A stretch of 64,000 nt of DNA, taken from positions 2,480,001-2,544,000 of the forward strand of contig NZ_CP017075.1 in the NCBI RefSeq assembly GCF_001742225.1, written 5' to 3'. A program made the position numbers and the translations under genes. The first letter of the stretch is position 1. Each line of letters starts with the position of its first letter. The notes below the pieces were generated by a model that saw only the letters and a program-made list of their open reading frames with translations, did not search any database and was not told where the DNA came from. Below, one piece after another: positions 30,163 through 39,104 of the stretch. This stretch comes from Novosphingobium resinovorum (GTDB lineage Bacteria; Pseudomonadota; Alphaproteobacteria; Sphingomonadales; Sphingomonadaceae).

Positions 30163-30720
30163 TCACAGAATGCCGATTTGCCGGAGGAACACGGTGATCG
30201 CCGTGACCAGCAGTACGACGCCGACCACCCGGCGCATCCAGCGCTCCACCGGCGTCGCCAGAAGCTCGGGCCTCGCCCAAGCAAAAGCGACAAGCACCGT
30301 ACCTCCTATAGCTCCGGCGGCTCCTGCCGGCCATGGACCGGCAAGTCCCACACCCATGCCAAAAACGAGAAAACGCGGCGCATCCGTGACCTGGTGCGCC
30401 AGCAATACCAGTGCGAGTGCACCAAGCGAGCTGGTCGGCTCGCGCGGATCGCGGCGGGGCGCCAGCACCATGGATTCTAGCCCGGCCATGCCGAGGGCGA
30501 TGGCCGCGAAAATGGTGCGCGCGGGCGGCGGCAACTGGACGAGCATAAGCGCAGCTGCATAGGCCGCCAGCGTCGCTGTCGCGATGCTGGTGAGGATTGC
30601 CACGACCAGCACGGCCGGACGCCGTCCCTGACCGAGCGCGAGCCCGGCGATCGTGACTTGATCACGCGCGCCGAGCCCCGCCAGCAGGACGGCCAGAAAG
30701 GTGAGGTAGAAAGCGGGCAT
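30163..30720 (-). CDS. Multi-helix membrane protein, GDT1/TMEM165-like
   Basis: A 185-residue inner-membrane protein with about six helices in two similar halves. The first half has LLAGLGARDQVTIAGLALGQ at the position of the E-x-G-D-(K/R)-(S/T) cation motif of the GDT1/UPF0016 family, but the Glu is replaced by Leu. The second half has ALVLLAHQVTDAPRFLVFGM. The ion-transport assignment is therefore tentative. It is 44 bases downstream of the HAD enzyme gene and may be in one operon with it. Confidence 0.5.
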   Translation of the reverse strand: MPAFYLTFLAVLLAGLGARDQVTIAGLALGQGRRPAVLVVAILTSIATATLAAYAAALMLVQLPPPARTIFAAIALGMAGLESMVLAPRRDPREPTSSLGALALVLLAHQVTDAPRFLVFGMGVGLAGPWPAGAAGAIGGTVLVAFAWARPELLATPVERWMRRVVGVVLLVTAITVFLRQIGIL

Positions 30721-30764
30721 CAGGCCTGCACCATGTCCGCTTCCGGCACTCCGGGCGCGCCCTC

Positions 30765-31517
30765 TCAGCTCGCCTTCTGGCAGGCGACGATCGCGGTGAT
30801 CACATTGGCGGTATCGGCAGGATCGCGCACGCAGACGGTGTCGAGGCCCATGGCCTTGGCCGGATAGTCGTTGCCGCCCGGAAAGATCGCATCGCCGATG
30901 AACAGCATGTCCGCTTCCGCCACCCCGCTGCGCTCGGCCAGTCGGCGAAGGCCCCAAGCCTTGTCGACGCCCGGCTGCGTGACGTCCACCGAAGTCGCGC
31001 CGCCGAGGTTGATCGAAACGCCCGGAAGGCGCTTGACGAGATCGGCCTGGATAACCTTGCGCTTGGCGAAGTCCGGATCCCAGTGCTCCTTGGCCTCGAG
31101 CGGCGCCTGCTGGCCGAGCGCCGAGAAGGTGATCTGGCTGCCGCGATCCTCGATGCGCTCACCCCAGGTCTCCTCGGGCGTGAACCCGGTGGCGGCGAGC
31201 GAGGCGTCGAACGCGTCGAGGATTTCCTGCTTCTGCTCCTCGGTGAACAGTTCCGCATAGACCGGCGACCACGCGCCTTCGCCATGCAGGTAGAGCTTGG
31301 CGCCGCTGGTCGGCATCATCCACAAGCGCGAGAGATCGGCATGCGCGGGGAGACGACTGGCGACCTGCTTGTCGAACTGCGGCCAGTCACCGCCCGAAAT
31401 GACGGCCACCTGCGCGACCGTGAGCAACTGCGCGAGAAGCTCCGCCATCTCCTCCGTCAGCGGCTGCTTGCTCAGCGCCAGCGTACCGTCGAGATCGAAC
31501 GCAACGATTTTCTTCAT
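30765..31517 (-). CDS. HAD-IIB enzyme, phosphomannomutase-like (eukaryotic PMM type)
   Basis: A 250-residue HAD-superfamily protein. Motif I is FDLDGTLALSKQPL; the cap contains GSQITFSALGQQAP, the equivalent of the substrate-binding loop in eukaryotic PMM; motif IV is IGDAIFPGGNDYPAKAMGL. These features fit PMM2-like phosphomannomutase, which makes mannose-1-phosphate from mannose-6-phosphate. The next upstream gene is manC, which uses that product, supporting the call. AAGGATG precedes the start. Phosphatase activity instead of mutase activity cannot be excluded. Confidence 0.75.
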   Translation of the reverse strand: MKKIVAFDLDGTLALSKQPLTEEMAELLAQLLTVAQVAVISGGDWPQFDKQVASRLPAHADLSRLWMMPTSGAKLYLHGEGAWSPVYAELFTEEQKQEILDAFDASLAATGFTPEETWGERIEDRGSQITFSALGQQAPLEAKEHWDPDFAKRKVIQADLVKRLPGVSINLGGATSVDVTQPGVDKAWGLRRLAERSGVAEADMLFIGDAIFPGGNDYPAKAMGLDTVCVRDPADTANVITAIVACQKAS

Positions 31518-31683
31518 TCCACATCCTTCAAGAATCGGCGAGAAACCCGATGATCAGAAAGTCCATAAATCGGTTCCCGTGTTAGCGAAGAAGCCGACCT
31601 TGTGATGACCAATCGCCCGTACACTCACATGCCCGGCCATTGGGAAAGATTTACGTCAGGCACAAGCGCCTTTCGGTCAACGT

Positions 31684-32730
31684 CTACTGGTTGACCGCAC
31701 CGGCGAGCGTGCCGACCTTCTGCACGCCCGCAACCGTGGTGATCATGATATCGTCGCCGTCGACGACGACGATGACGTCTTCCAGCCCGATCACCGAGAC
31801 GCGCGGACCGTCGCTGTCGACCAGCACACCCCGGCAATCGACCATCTCGACCGTGCCCGAACCGCGCACCGAATTGCCGTCCGCATCGGTCTCAAGCGCC
31901 TCGTGCAGCGCCTGCCAGTTGCCGATGTCGGACCAATCCATGTCGGCGGGCACCATCGCCGCGCGGGTGGTGTTCTCCATCACCGCGTAGTCGACCGAGA
32001 CGCCGGGCACCTCGGCGAAGGTTGCCGCGTCCGGATGGAAGCGCTGGCCATCCTCGGCGCCCTTCGCCACCGCATCGGCGACGCTGGCGGCAACGTCCGG
32101 CCGATGCGCGGTCAGTTCGGCCAGGAAATCCTTCACCCGGAACGCGAAGATGCCGCCGTTCCAGGCGTAGATTCCCTCGGCAAGGAAAGCCTTGGCGCGC
32201 TCCAGATCCGGCTTCTCGACGAACTGCGCGGTGCGAAAACCGCCGTGCTCGGGGATCGCATCGCCGCGCTTGAGGTAGCCAAAGCCGGTCTCGGGCCGGG
32301 TCGCCTCGATGCCGAAGGACACCAGCCAGCCCTGCTGCGCCAGCTTCGCGGCGGCGGCCGCAGCGACGGCGAAAGCCTCGGTATTGCCGATGTGGTGGTC
32401 GCTCGGACACACGAGCATCACCGCATCTTCGGGCAGGCGGCAGGCGGCGAGTGCGATGGCGGCAGCGGTATTGCGCGCCGAGGGCTCGACGATCACCTGC
32501 GCCCCCTCGACCGCGCCGAGCTGCGCCTCGACATGGGCGAGGTGCTTGTGGCCGGTCACCACGACCGGGGCTGCAAAGCCTCCGGCGCCCGGGCAGCGGG
32601 CCAGCGCCGCTTCGAACAGGGTGCTGTCGCCGACCAGCGGCAGGAACGGCTTGGGCATCGCGGCCCGGCTGCGCGGCCACAGCCGCGTGCCGCTACCGCC
32701 GCAAAGGATCACCGGTACGATTATAGACAT
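31684..32730 (-). CDS. manC: Mannose-1-phosphate guanylyltransferase
   Basis: A 348-residue nucleotidyltransferase that forms GDP-mannose. The N-terminal pyrophosphorylase motif is ILCGGSGTRLWPRSRAAMPK, the sugar-binding motif is FVEKPDLERAKAF, and GFGYLKRGDAI and WSDIGNWQALHEAL are also typical. It lacks the C-terminal isomerase domain of long bifunctional enzymes. Together with the PMM-like enzyme it would supply gmd at 44365-45492. An upstream GTG at 32748 is possible, but the ATG at 32730 fits the family better. Confidence 0.92.
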   Translation of the reverse strand: MSIIVPVILCGGSGTRLWPRSRAAMPKPFLPLVGDSTLFEAALARCPGAGGFAAPVVVTGHKHLAHVEAQLGAVEGAQVIVEPSARNTAAAIALAACRLPEDAVMLVCPSDHHIGNTEAFAVAAAAAAKLAQQGWLVSFGIEATRPETGFGYLKRGDAIPEHGGFRTAQFVEKPDLERAKAFLAEGIYAWNGGIFAFRVKDFLAELTAHRPDVAASVADAVAKGAEDGQRFHPDAATFAEVPGVSVDYAVMENTTRAAMVPADMDWSDIGNWQALHEALETDADGNSVRGSGTVEMVDCRGVLVDSDGPRVSVIGLEDVIVVVDGDDIMITTVAGVQKVGTLAGAVNQ

Positions 32731-32958
32731 GGCCGAAAGGTCACTCACGGATGCGGGGTACTTTGGGAAAACCGGTAATACCTGTCACGTGCTGCGATGC
32801 AACAGGAACGTGCTAAATAACTCCTGCGCCGCCATGTCGGACTGGAACAGAACGGCTTGTTGTCCGTTGACCGGTGAGCAATTGCGGCGCAGCATGTGAT
32901 TGAACCATCTGGCAGCCCTTTGAGAAGGGCATGAACTTGGTGCAAGGCTGAAATATAA

Positions 32959-33783
32959 ATGACCAATTCGAGCGACGGTCCGTCACAGGCGGCGCATCGA
33001 GACTGTTTTTTCACCACAGATACTGTCCTCGGCCGGCCTCCATGCCTGTGCCTTTCGCAATCGACGGCCCTTTTCCTCGATTTCGACGGAACCCTGGTCG
33101 AAATCGCCGATCACCCGCACGACGTCGTCGTTTCGGAATTCCTGCCTCCGCTTCTCGTGCAGCTTTCCCGTAAGCTCGACGGCCGTCTGGCGATCGTCAC
33201 CGGCCGGTCTATCGCTGCGCTCGAGGCTTTGCTGGGGCCGATCAGCTTAGCTATCGCAGGATCGCACGGCGGCGAATTCCGGCCCGCCGCAGATGCCGAG
33301 ATCGAGCCCCTCGCCGCCCCGCTGCCCGGCGCAGTTGTTGACGAGCTCAACCGCTTCGCCCGGGCAAGCGGCGGGCTTCTGGTTGAACCCAAGCCATTCA
33401 GCGCGGCAATCCATTACCGCCATCATCCTGAAGTGCTGCCTAATCTTCGTGCCTGCACAGAAAGCCTGGCTGCCGAATTCGGCCTGGCCATCAAGCACGG
33501 CAAAAAGGTGATCGAAGTGACGATGCCCGGGTCGGACAAAGGTTCGGCCGTAGAGCGCTTCATGGCCCTTCCGGCGTTCGATGGCGCCATCCCGATCTTC
33601 ATAGGAGACGACGTGACCGACGAGGACGCATTTGCGGCCGTGCGCCGGTACGATGGCGAGGGCGTGCTGGTTGGCGCCCCTCGACCCACCGCAGCTACTT
33701 CTCGCCTCGACGGCGTCGCCGAAGTGCACAGATGGCTGGAAGCCGGCCTCGAGGCCGTTCATAAAGGAGATTTCCGCCCATGA
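32959..33783 (+). CDS. otsB: Trehalose-6-phosphate phosphatase
   Basis: A 274-residue HAD phosphatase that releases trehalose. Motif I is LFLDFDGTLVEIADHP, motif II IVTGRS and motif IV FIGDDVTDEDAFAAV; KHGKKVIEV with SDKGSAVERFM is the OtsB pattern. The start gives a short N-terminal extension. The stop overlaps the ATG of the GH15 gene (ATGA), so the operon is translationally coupled. Trehalose acts as an osmoprotectant. Confidence 0.93.
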   Translation: MTNSSDGPSQAAHRDCFFTTDTVLGRPPCLCLSQSTALFLDFDGTLVEIADHPHDVVVSEFLPPLLVQLSRKLDGRLAIVTGRSIAALEALLGPISLAIAGSHGGEFRPAADAEIEPLAAPLPGAVVDELNRFARASGGLLVEPKPFSAAIHYRHHPEVLPNLRACTESLAAEFGLAIKHGKKVIEVTMPGSDKGSAVERFMALPAFDGAIPIFIGDDVTDEDAFAAVRRYDGEGVLVGAPRPTAATSRLDGVAEVHRWLEAGLEAVHKGDFRP

Positions 33784-35594
33784 CGTCGCCCGTACCGACT
33801 TCGCTGGAACTCTGGCCGATCGGCAACTGCCAGGTCAGCGCTCTCATCGACGTGTCCGGCGCCATCGTCTGGGGCTGCGTTCCGCGCGTCGACGGAGATC
33901 CCACTTTCTGTGCCCTGCTTCGCGGAGACGGGGGGCAGGATGCTGGCACTTGGCGCTTTGAACTGGAGAACCAAGTCTCCGTCCAGCAACACTATCTGCG
34001 CAATACACCCATCCTCGTGACCCGGCTTGAAGACGCGAGCGGAGGGGCGGTGGAAATCTACGATTTCGCGCCCCGCTTCGAACGATCTGGCCGCATGTAC
34101 CGCCCGGTGGCCTTCGCGCGCATCGTCCGGCCCGTATCCGGAGCCCCGCGCATTCGCACTATCCTCACGCCGATGAGCGGATATGGCGCGAAACTCGCCC
34201 CGATCACACAGGGTTCGAACCACATTCGTTATCTGGTGGAGCGCAATTCCCTGCGCCTGACTACCGATGCGCCGGTCGGCTACGTGCTCGACGAGCGCTG
34301 GTTCCGCCTAGAAAAGCCGCTGCACTTCTTCCTTGGCCCGGATGAGCCATTTGCCGGAAACGTCGAGCATGATCTTGAGACGATGCTCCAGCGGACCGGC
34401 AATTACTGGCGCCTGTGGGTGCGCGGCCTTGCCACTCCGCTCGACTGGCAGGATGCGGTAATCCGGGCAGCCATCACGCTTAAGCTGTGCCAGCACGAGG
34501 AAACCGGCGCGATCGTCGCGGCCTTGACGACCTCCATCCCCGAAGCGCCGGGCAGCCAGCGGAACTGGGACTACCGGTATTGCTGGATACGCGATGCCTA
34601 CTACACCGTTCAGGCCCTCAACCATCTTGGTGCCCTGGACGTCCTTGAGAAGTACCTTGCCTATCTGCGCAACATCGTTGCCGATGCACCTGACGGGGTC
34701 ATCCAGCCCCTCTATGCGGTCAGCGGCGGCAAGGAGATCATCGAGTGGGAGGCCGCCGACCTACCGGGCTACCGCAACACCGGGCCCGTCCGCGTCGGCA
34801 ACGCGGCCTATTACCAGGTGCAGAACGACTGCTACGGCCAGATCGTGCTGCCTTCGATCCAAAGCTTCCTCGACCAGCGCCTGCTGCGCATCGCCAACGA
34901 GGACGATTTTCGCAGCCTCGAGCAGGTCGGCGAAATGGCATGGAAGACTCACGATATGCCCGACGCCGGCCTGTGGGAATTGCGCACCCGAACTGCGGTC
35001 CACACCTATTCCAGCGTCATGAGCTGGGCCGCGTGCGACCGCTTGTCCAACGCCGCGCAGTATCTCGGTCTGGACGATCGCGCTGCCTTCTGGCGCGACC
35101 GGGCGGACACCATACGTGCCAACATTGACGCGGGTGCGTGGCACGAAGTGGAAGGTCATGACGCAGGCGGTCATTACGCGGCCAGTTTCGGCGGGTCGCA
35201 ACTCGACGCGAGCCTGCTGCAGATGGTGGAACTTCGCTATCTGCCTCCCGAAGATCCACGGTTCCGCGCAACCCTGAAAGCCGTTCAGAAGGCCTTGCGC
35301 CGAGGCGAGCACATGCTTCGCTATGACAGCGAAGACGATTTCGGGCTTCCCGAGACAGCTTTCAACATCTGCACCTTCTGGTTGATCGAGGCGCTTCACC
35401 GCAGCGGAGAGGATGAGGAGGCCCGGCGCCTCTTCGAAGCGATGCTGGCTCACCGCACGCGCTCCGGCCTCTTGTCCGAGGATATGGATTTCGAAACCTC
35501 AGAGCTTTGGGGGAACTTTCCCCAAACCTACTCGCTGGTAGGTATCATAAATTGCGCCGGGCAATTGTCCCGGTCGTGGCGGGACTGGCGTTAA
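33780..35594 (+). CDS. Glycoside hydrolase family 15 (glucoamylase/trehalase-like)
   Basis: A 604-residue GH15 protein. An N-terminal beta domain (ALIDVSGAIVWGCVPRVDGD) precedes the (alpha/alpha)6 barrel. NWDYRYCWIRDAYYTVQALN is the family signature, and the catalytic glutamates fall in EIIEWEAADLPGY and SEDMDFETSELWGNFPQ. There is no signal peptide, so it is cytosolic. Bacterial GH15 proteins between otsB and otsA are usually thought to act on trehalose or glucans; the substrate here is not proven. Confidence 0.9.
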   Translation: MTSPVPTSLELWPIGNCQVSALIDVSGAIVWGCVPRVDGDPTFCALLRGDGGQDAGTWRFELENQVSVQQHYLRNTPILVTRLEDASGGAVEIYDFAPRFERSGRMYRPVAFARIVRPVSGAPRIRTILTPMSGYGAKLAPITQGSNHIRYLVERNSLRLTTDAPVGYVLDERWFRLEKPLHFFLGPDEPFAGNVEHDLETMLQRTGNYWRLWVRGLATPLDWQDAVIRAAITLKLCQHEETGAIVAALTTSIPEAPGSQRNWDYRYCWIRDAYYTVQALNHLGALDVLEKYLAYLRNIVADAPDGVIQPLYAVSGGKEIIEWEAADLPGYRNTGPVRVGNAAYYQVQNDCYGQIVLPSIQSFLDQRLLRIANEDDFRSLEQVGEMAWKTHDMPDAGLWELRTRTAVHTYSSVMSWAACDRLSNAAQYLGLDDRAAFWRDRADTIRANIDAGAWHEVEGHDAGGHYAASFGGSQLDASLLQMVELRYLPPEDPRFRATLKAVQKALRRGEHMLRYDSEDDFGLPETAFNICTFWLIEALHRSGEDEEARRLFEAMLAHRTRSGLLSEDMDFETSELWGNFPQTYSLVGIINCAGQLSRSWRDWR

Positions 35595-35683
35595 CGCGCA
35601 CAAACTACCCGCAGCTGCTGCGAGCCCTCAAGCGTTCGATGGGAACGTGTGAAAGGTGCGACGCGTAATACGAAGGACAGAAC

Positions 35684-37174
35684 ATGGGCCGATTGATCGT
35701 CATCTCGAACCGCGTAAGCGTGCCAAGCGCCGCGGGCGCGGCGGGGGCGCAAGGTGGTCTTGCTGTCGCCTTGAATTCGGCGCTTCGCGAACATGGCGGC
35801 ATCTGGTTTGGCTGGTCCGGTCAGGAAACAGAGGAATTTACGGGCCACCTCGATATGCAACGCAATGAGGGCGTGACAACCGCGACAATCGACCTCGAAG
35901 CACAAGATGTGGAAGAGTACTACAATGGCTACGCCAACAGAACTCTTTGGCCGTTATTTCACTACCGAATTGATCTAACAGAATATGATCGCAATTTCGG
36001 TGAAGGTTATGAGCGCGTCAATGAGCGATTTGCGGATTCGGTCTACCCTTTGATCGCAGACGATGATCTCGTCTGGGTGCATGACTACCATCTGCTTCCG
36101 CTGGGCTCAATCTTGCGCCGCAAGGGCATCAAGAACCGCATCGGCCTGTTCCTGCACACCCCGTGGCCGCCAACCCGGCTTTTGGCGTCGCTGCCCTTCC
36201 ATGAGCGCCTCGTCGCATCGATGCTCGAATACGACGTGATTGGCCTGCAAACGACCGAATGGCTGGAAAGCTTCCTTCATTATGTCCAGAAGGAGATGGG
36301 CCTGACGGTCAACCTCGACAATTCGATCGAATACCAGGGCCGGCGCGTGATCGCCCGCGCCTTTCCCATCGGGATCGACTACGCCGAATTCTCGCAAGCC
36401 GCGAAGAGCGAGGTTGCCAAGGAAGCGCACCAGCGGCTCAGGGATAGCGTCAGAGGCCGGAAAATTCTCATCGGCGTGGATAGACTGGACTATTCCAAGG
36501 GGCTGGGTGAGCGCTTCGAGAGTTTCAGCCGTTTTCTTTCCGATCACCCCGATATGGCGGGAAAGGCAGTCCTGCTCCAGATCGCGCCGCCAAGTCGGGG
36601 CGACGTTGAAAGCTATCAGCAGATTCGCGAGGACCTCGAGCGAAAGACAGGGCACATCAACGGCGCTCATGCCAATGTCGATTTCGTACCCATCCGGTAC
36701 GTTAACCGGGGCTATCCCCGGGCTGAACTTGCAGGGTTCTATCGCGCGGCAAATGTCGGGTTGGTGACCCCACTGCGCGACGGCATGAACCTTGTGGCAA
36801 AGGAATACGTGGCCGCCCAGGATCCGGAGGATCCCGGCGTGCTGATCCTTTCACAGTTTGCCGGCGCGGCCACCCAACTCAAGGACGCCCTGCTGGTCAA
36901 CCCGCACTCGGTGGAACATGTCGCCGAGACGATCAGCCGCGCCCTGGATATGCCGCTGAAGGAACGTAAGCGCCGGCATGCTGCGCTGCTCGCTTCCGTG
37001 AAGGAAATGGACGTCCTGCACTGGCTGAAGCAGTACGTTCTTGCATTGTCCGGCGTGGAAAAGGGCAGCAGTGCGCTTAAGTCGGACGGCGGACCGAGTG
37101 CCGCTGACCCAGAACTCGCCGCGCAGGAGGAATCGGCCAAGTTAGGTGCCACCGAGATAGCAGGAAGTCATTAA
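35684..37174 (+). CDS. otsA: Trehalose-6-phosphate synthase
   Basis: A 496-residue GT20 enzyme joining UDP-glucose and glucose-6-phosphate. Motifs present: MGRLIVISNRV, VWVHDYHLLPLGSILRRKGI, RIGLFLHTPWPP, VDRLDYSKGLGERFESF and LRDGMNLVAKEYVAAQ. The C-terminal tail beyond residue 460 is Ser/Ala/Glu-rich and disordered-looking. It is 89 bases after the GH15 gene and completes the trehalose operon. Confidence 0.95.
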   Translation: MGRLIVISNRVSVPSAAGAAGAQGGLAVALNSALREHGGIWFGWSGQETEEFTGHLDMQRNEGVTTATIDLEAQDVEEYYNGYANRTLWPLFHYRIDLTEYDRNFGEGYERVNERFADSVYPLIADDDLVWVHDYHLLPLGSILRRKGIKNRIGLFLHTPWPPTRLLASLPFHERLVASMLEYDVIGLQTTEWLESFLHYVQKEMGLTVNLDNSIEYQGRRVIARAFPIGIDYAEFSQAAKSEVAKEAHQRLRDSVRGRKILIGVDRLDYSKGLGERFESFSRFLSDHPDMAGKAVLLQIAPPSRGDVESYQQIREDLERKTGHINGAHANVDFVPIRYVNRGYPRAELAGFYRAANVGLVTPLRDGMNLVAKEYVAAQDPEDPGVLILSQFAGAATQLKDALLVNPHSVEHVAETISRALDMPLKERKRRHAALLASVKEMDVLHWLKQYVLALSGVEKGSSALKSDGGPSAADPELAAQEESAKLGATEIAGSH

Positions 37175-37436
37175 CCAGAGCTCGACGGGGTACGGTCAAT
37201 CGGCGAAGGATGTGACTGAGCGATTGGTACGCCGGGCGACACTGGTGAGCGCAGGTGTCGTTAAAGCGCTGGGAATAGTCAATGGGCTGGACACGGTCCA
37301 AACGGCTTTGCCCGGAATGCGACGCTTTTTACATCTCACTGGAGATGAGCAGGCTGAGAACGGTGGAGCAATATTCCACCACGGTAGCGGCGGGAGAGTC
37401 CCGCTGCTGGCGACGTATAATACCAAGACTCTCTGA
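37175..37436. other. Spacer between otsA and the IS21-type element
   Basis: A plus-strand frame beginning MTERLVRRATLVSAGVVKAL has no family match or ribosome site. The inner boundary of the truncated IS21-type element lies near 37536, so part of what follows is also unassigned. Confidence 0.35.
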
Positions 37437-38192
37437 TCATGACCCATGCGCCCATTTGCGTAACCCGATGGACATGATGCACCATGGCTGATCGATGAGG
37501 CGGTTCCAAGCGTGGCAGCAGTGGTCCACGACGCAGGCTTCGACCTTGGCCTTGTCCCGCGGCTTGCGCGGCCGCGTCGGCAGGATCGCCGTACCGTAAT
37601 GCCGCGCCATGTCGGTGTAGCTTCGGTTCACCTGAGGATCGAAGTGACAGGCCTTGATCACCGCCACCTTGGCGTTGTCGGGCACCAGCAACTGGGGAAC
37701 GCCGCGGAAGAAGGCGAAGGCGGCGTTGTTGCCCGCGATCCAATCGGGAAACTGCTCGGTCCATGTCGCCAGCGCAAACGACAGGCTCGATCCGCCCATT
37801 ACGGCAACGAAGATGTGGGCACCGCGGACTTCCCCGGTCCTGCGGTCCACCACGACCGGCACCGTGTCGCCAGCGTAGTCGAGGAACAGCTTTTCGCCTC
37901 CGGCATGGTTCTGGCGCAGGACCAGCGGCAGGCGGCCTTCCCACCGGCGGAACAGATCACAGAATCTCGAGTATCGATACCCGTCCGGATGCTCGGCGCG
38001 GTATTCCTCCCAGAGCACCTGCAGCGTCACGTGTTTGCGCTTCAGTTCGCGCGCCACCACCGGCCAGTCCGGCTCGGGCAGCTTACGCCGCCCAGGTTTG
38101 ACCCCAGAGGCGCCATACAGACGTCCCTCCAGATCTATGTCGCCAAGCTCGGATGGAACCGGCCACTCCAACCCCGACCGGTGGAAGCGCAC

Positions 38193-38200
38193 GATCATGT
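38193..38200. repeat. IS66 target-site duplication, left copy
   Basis: GATCATGT directly precedes the IS66 end. The same 8 bases follow the other end at 41277-41284. IS66 elements generate 8-bp duplications. Confidence 0.93.
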
Positions 38201-38279
38201 GTAACCGCTGCTTCGACCCCACGTATTCTGGTTGATTTTTGAGGGGTAGATCTGCGCGAGACGTTGAGGAGCTCGGGCA

Positions 38280-38705
38280 GTGGTTGAGGAAATTGATGGG
38301 GTGCCAAACGTTGGTTTGACGTGTGCGTCGCACAGTGCAAGTTCGCGTTTGACGGTTAGTTTGGAGGCAGTCCGGCGTCGGCACGAGCGATGGCCGGATG
38401 ATGAGCGCGATCGTATTCTTGCGGAAAGCTTCACCTCCGGAAAAACGGTAGCGCAGGTTTCGCGGGATAACGGCGTCGGCCTTGGCCTGCTGCATTATTG
38501 GCGCCGGCAGGCGCGAGCGGCGGGGACCGTTGAAGAACTGCGGCTTGTGCCAGTCACGGTGGTTCGTGAGGAGCAAGCGCAAATGCCGGCCATCCCGGCA
38601 TCGCCACCCAGCATGGAATTGACGGTGCGCGATGTGACAGTTCGTATTTGCGGCGCGGTCGAGTCGGAGCACTTGCGCACCGTTCTGGCGGCGATCCGGG
38701 AATGA
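38280..38705 (+). CDS. tnpA: IS66 TnpA (OrfA) HTH protein
   Basis: Up to 141 residues from a GTG at 38280; the true start may be further in. WPDDERDRILAESFTSGKTV and VSRDNGVGLGLLHYWRRQAR form the HTH_Tnp_1-type DNA-binding domain found in IS66 OrfA. The stop overlaps the tnpB start by 4 bases, the usual coupled arrangement in IS66. Confidence 0.85.
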   Translation: MVEEIDGVPNVGLTCASHSASSRLTVSLEAVRRRHERWPDDERDRILAESFTSGKTVAQVSRDNGVGLGLLHYWRRQARAAGTVEELRLVPVTVVREEQAQMPAIPASPPSMELTVRDVTVRICGAVESEHLRTVLAAIRE

Positions 38706-39055
38706 TCCCGATCGATGGAAGCGTGCGGATTTATGTGGCGACGCAGCCCATCGACTTCAGGGCCGGGATCAACCGGCTGATGGGACTGGTGACACATGTT
38801 CTAGGCCATGATGCCTGCGCCGGTGATGTGTTTGTCTTCCGCAATAAGGCTGCTGACAAAATCAAGTTGGTCCGTCATGACGGCTCCGGCGCGGTTATGG
38901 CGACAAAATGGCTCGACCATGGGAAGTTTTATTGGCCTGCAGTGCAAGGCGGCACTCTTGCTCTGACCGGAGCTCAATGTGTGGCCCTTCTGTCAGGCCT
39001 GGATTGGCACAAACTGCCATTCCAGGCGGCGCGGCGGCCCGCTATTTTTGGCTGA
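38702..39055 (+). CDS. tnpB: IS66 TnpB (OrfB) accessory protein
   Basis: A 117-residue protein with the standard IS66 OrfB sequence: IYVATQPIDFRAGINRLMGL, VFVFRNKAADKIKLVRHDGS and WPAVQGGTLALTGAQCVALL. It is required with TnpA for IS66 transposition; its biochemical role is unclear. Its ATG overlaps the tnpA stop. Confidence 0.93.
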   Translation: MIPIDGSVRIYVATQPIDFRAGINRLMGLVTHVLGHDACAGDVFVFRNKAADKIKLVRHDGSGAVMATKWLDHGKFYWPAVQGGTLALTGAQCVALLSGLDWHKLPFQAARRPAIFG

Positions 39056-39104
39056 ATTCTGCGGTTTTTTGTAGTATAATGAGGGCTGTGTGGTATAGTC
39101 ACGC

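Noticed and set aside
37212..37436. 74-codon plus-strand frame after otsA
   Set aside because: No start signal, no motif; lies in the decayed edge of the IS21-type element.
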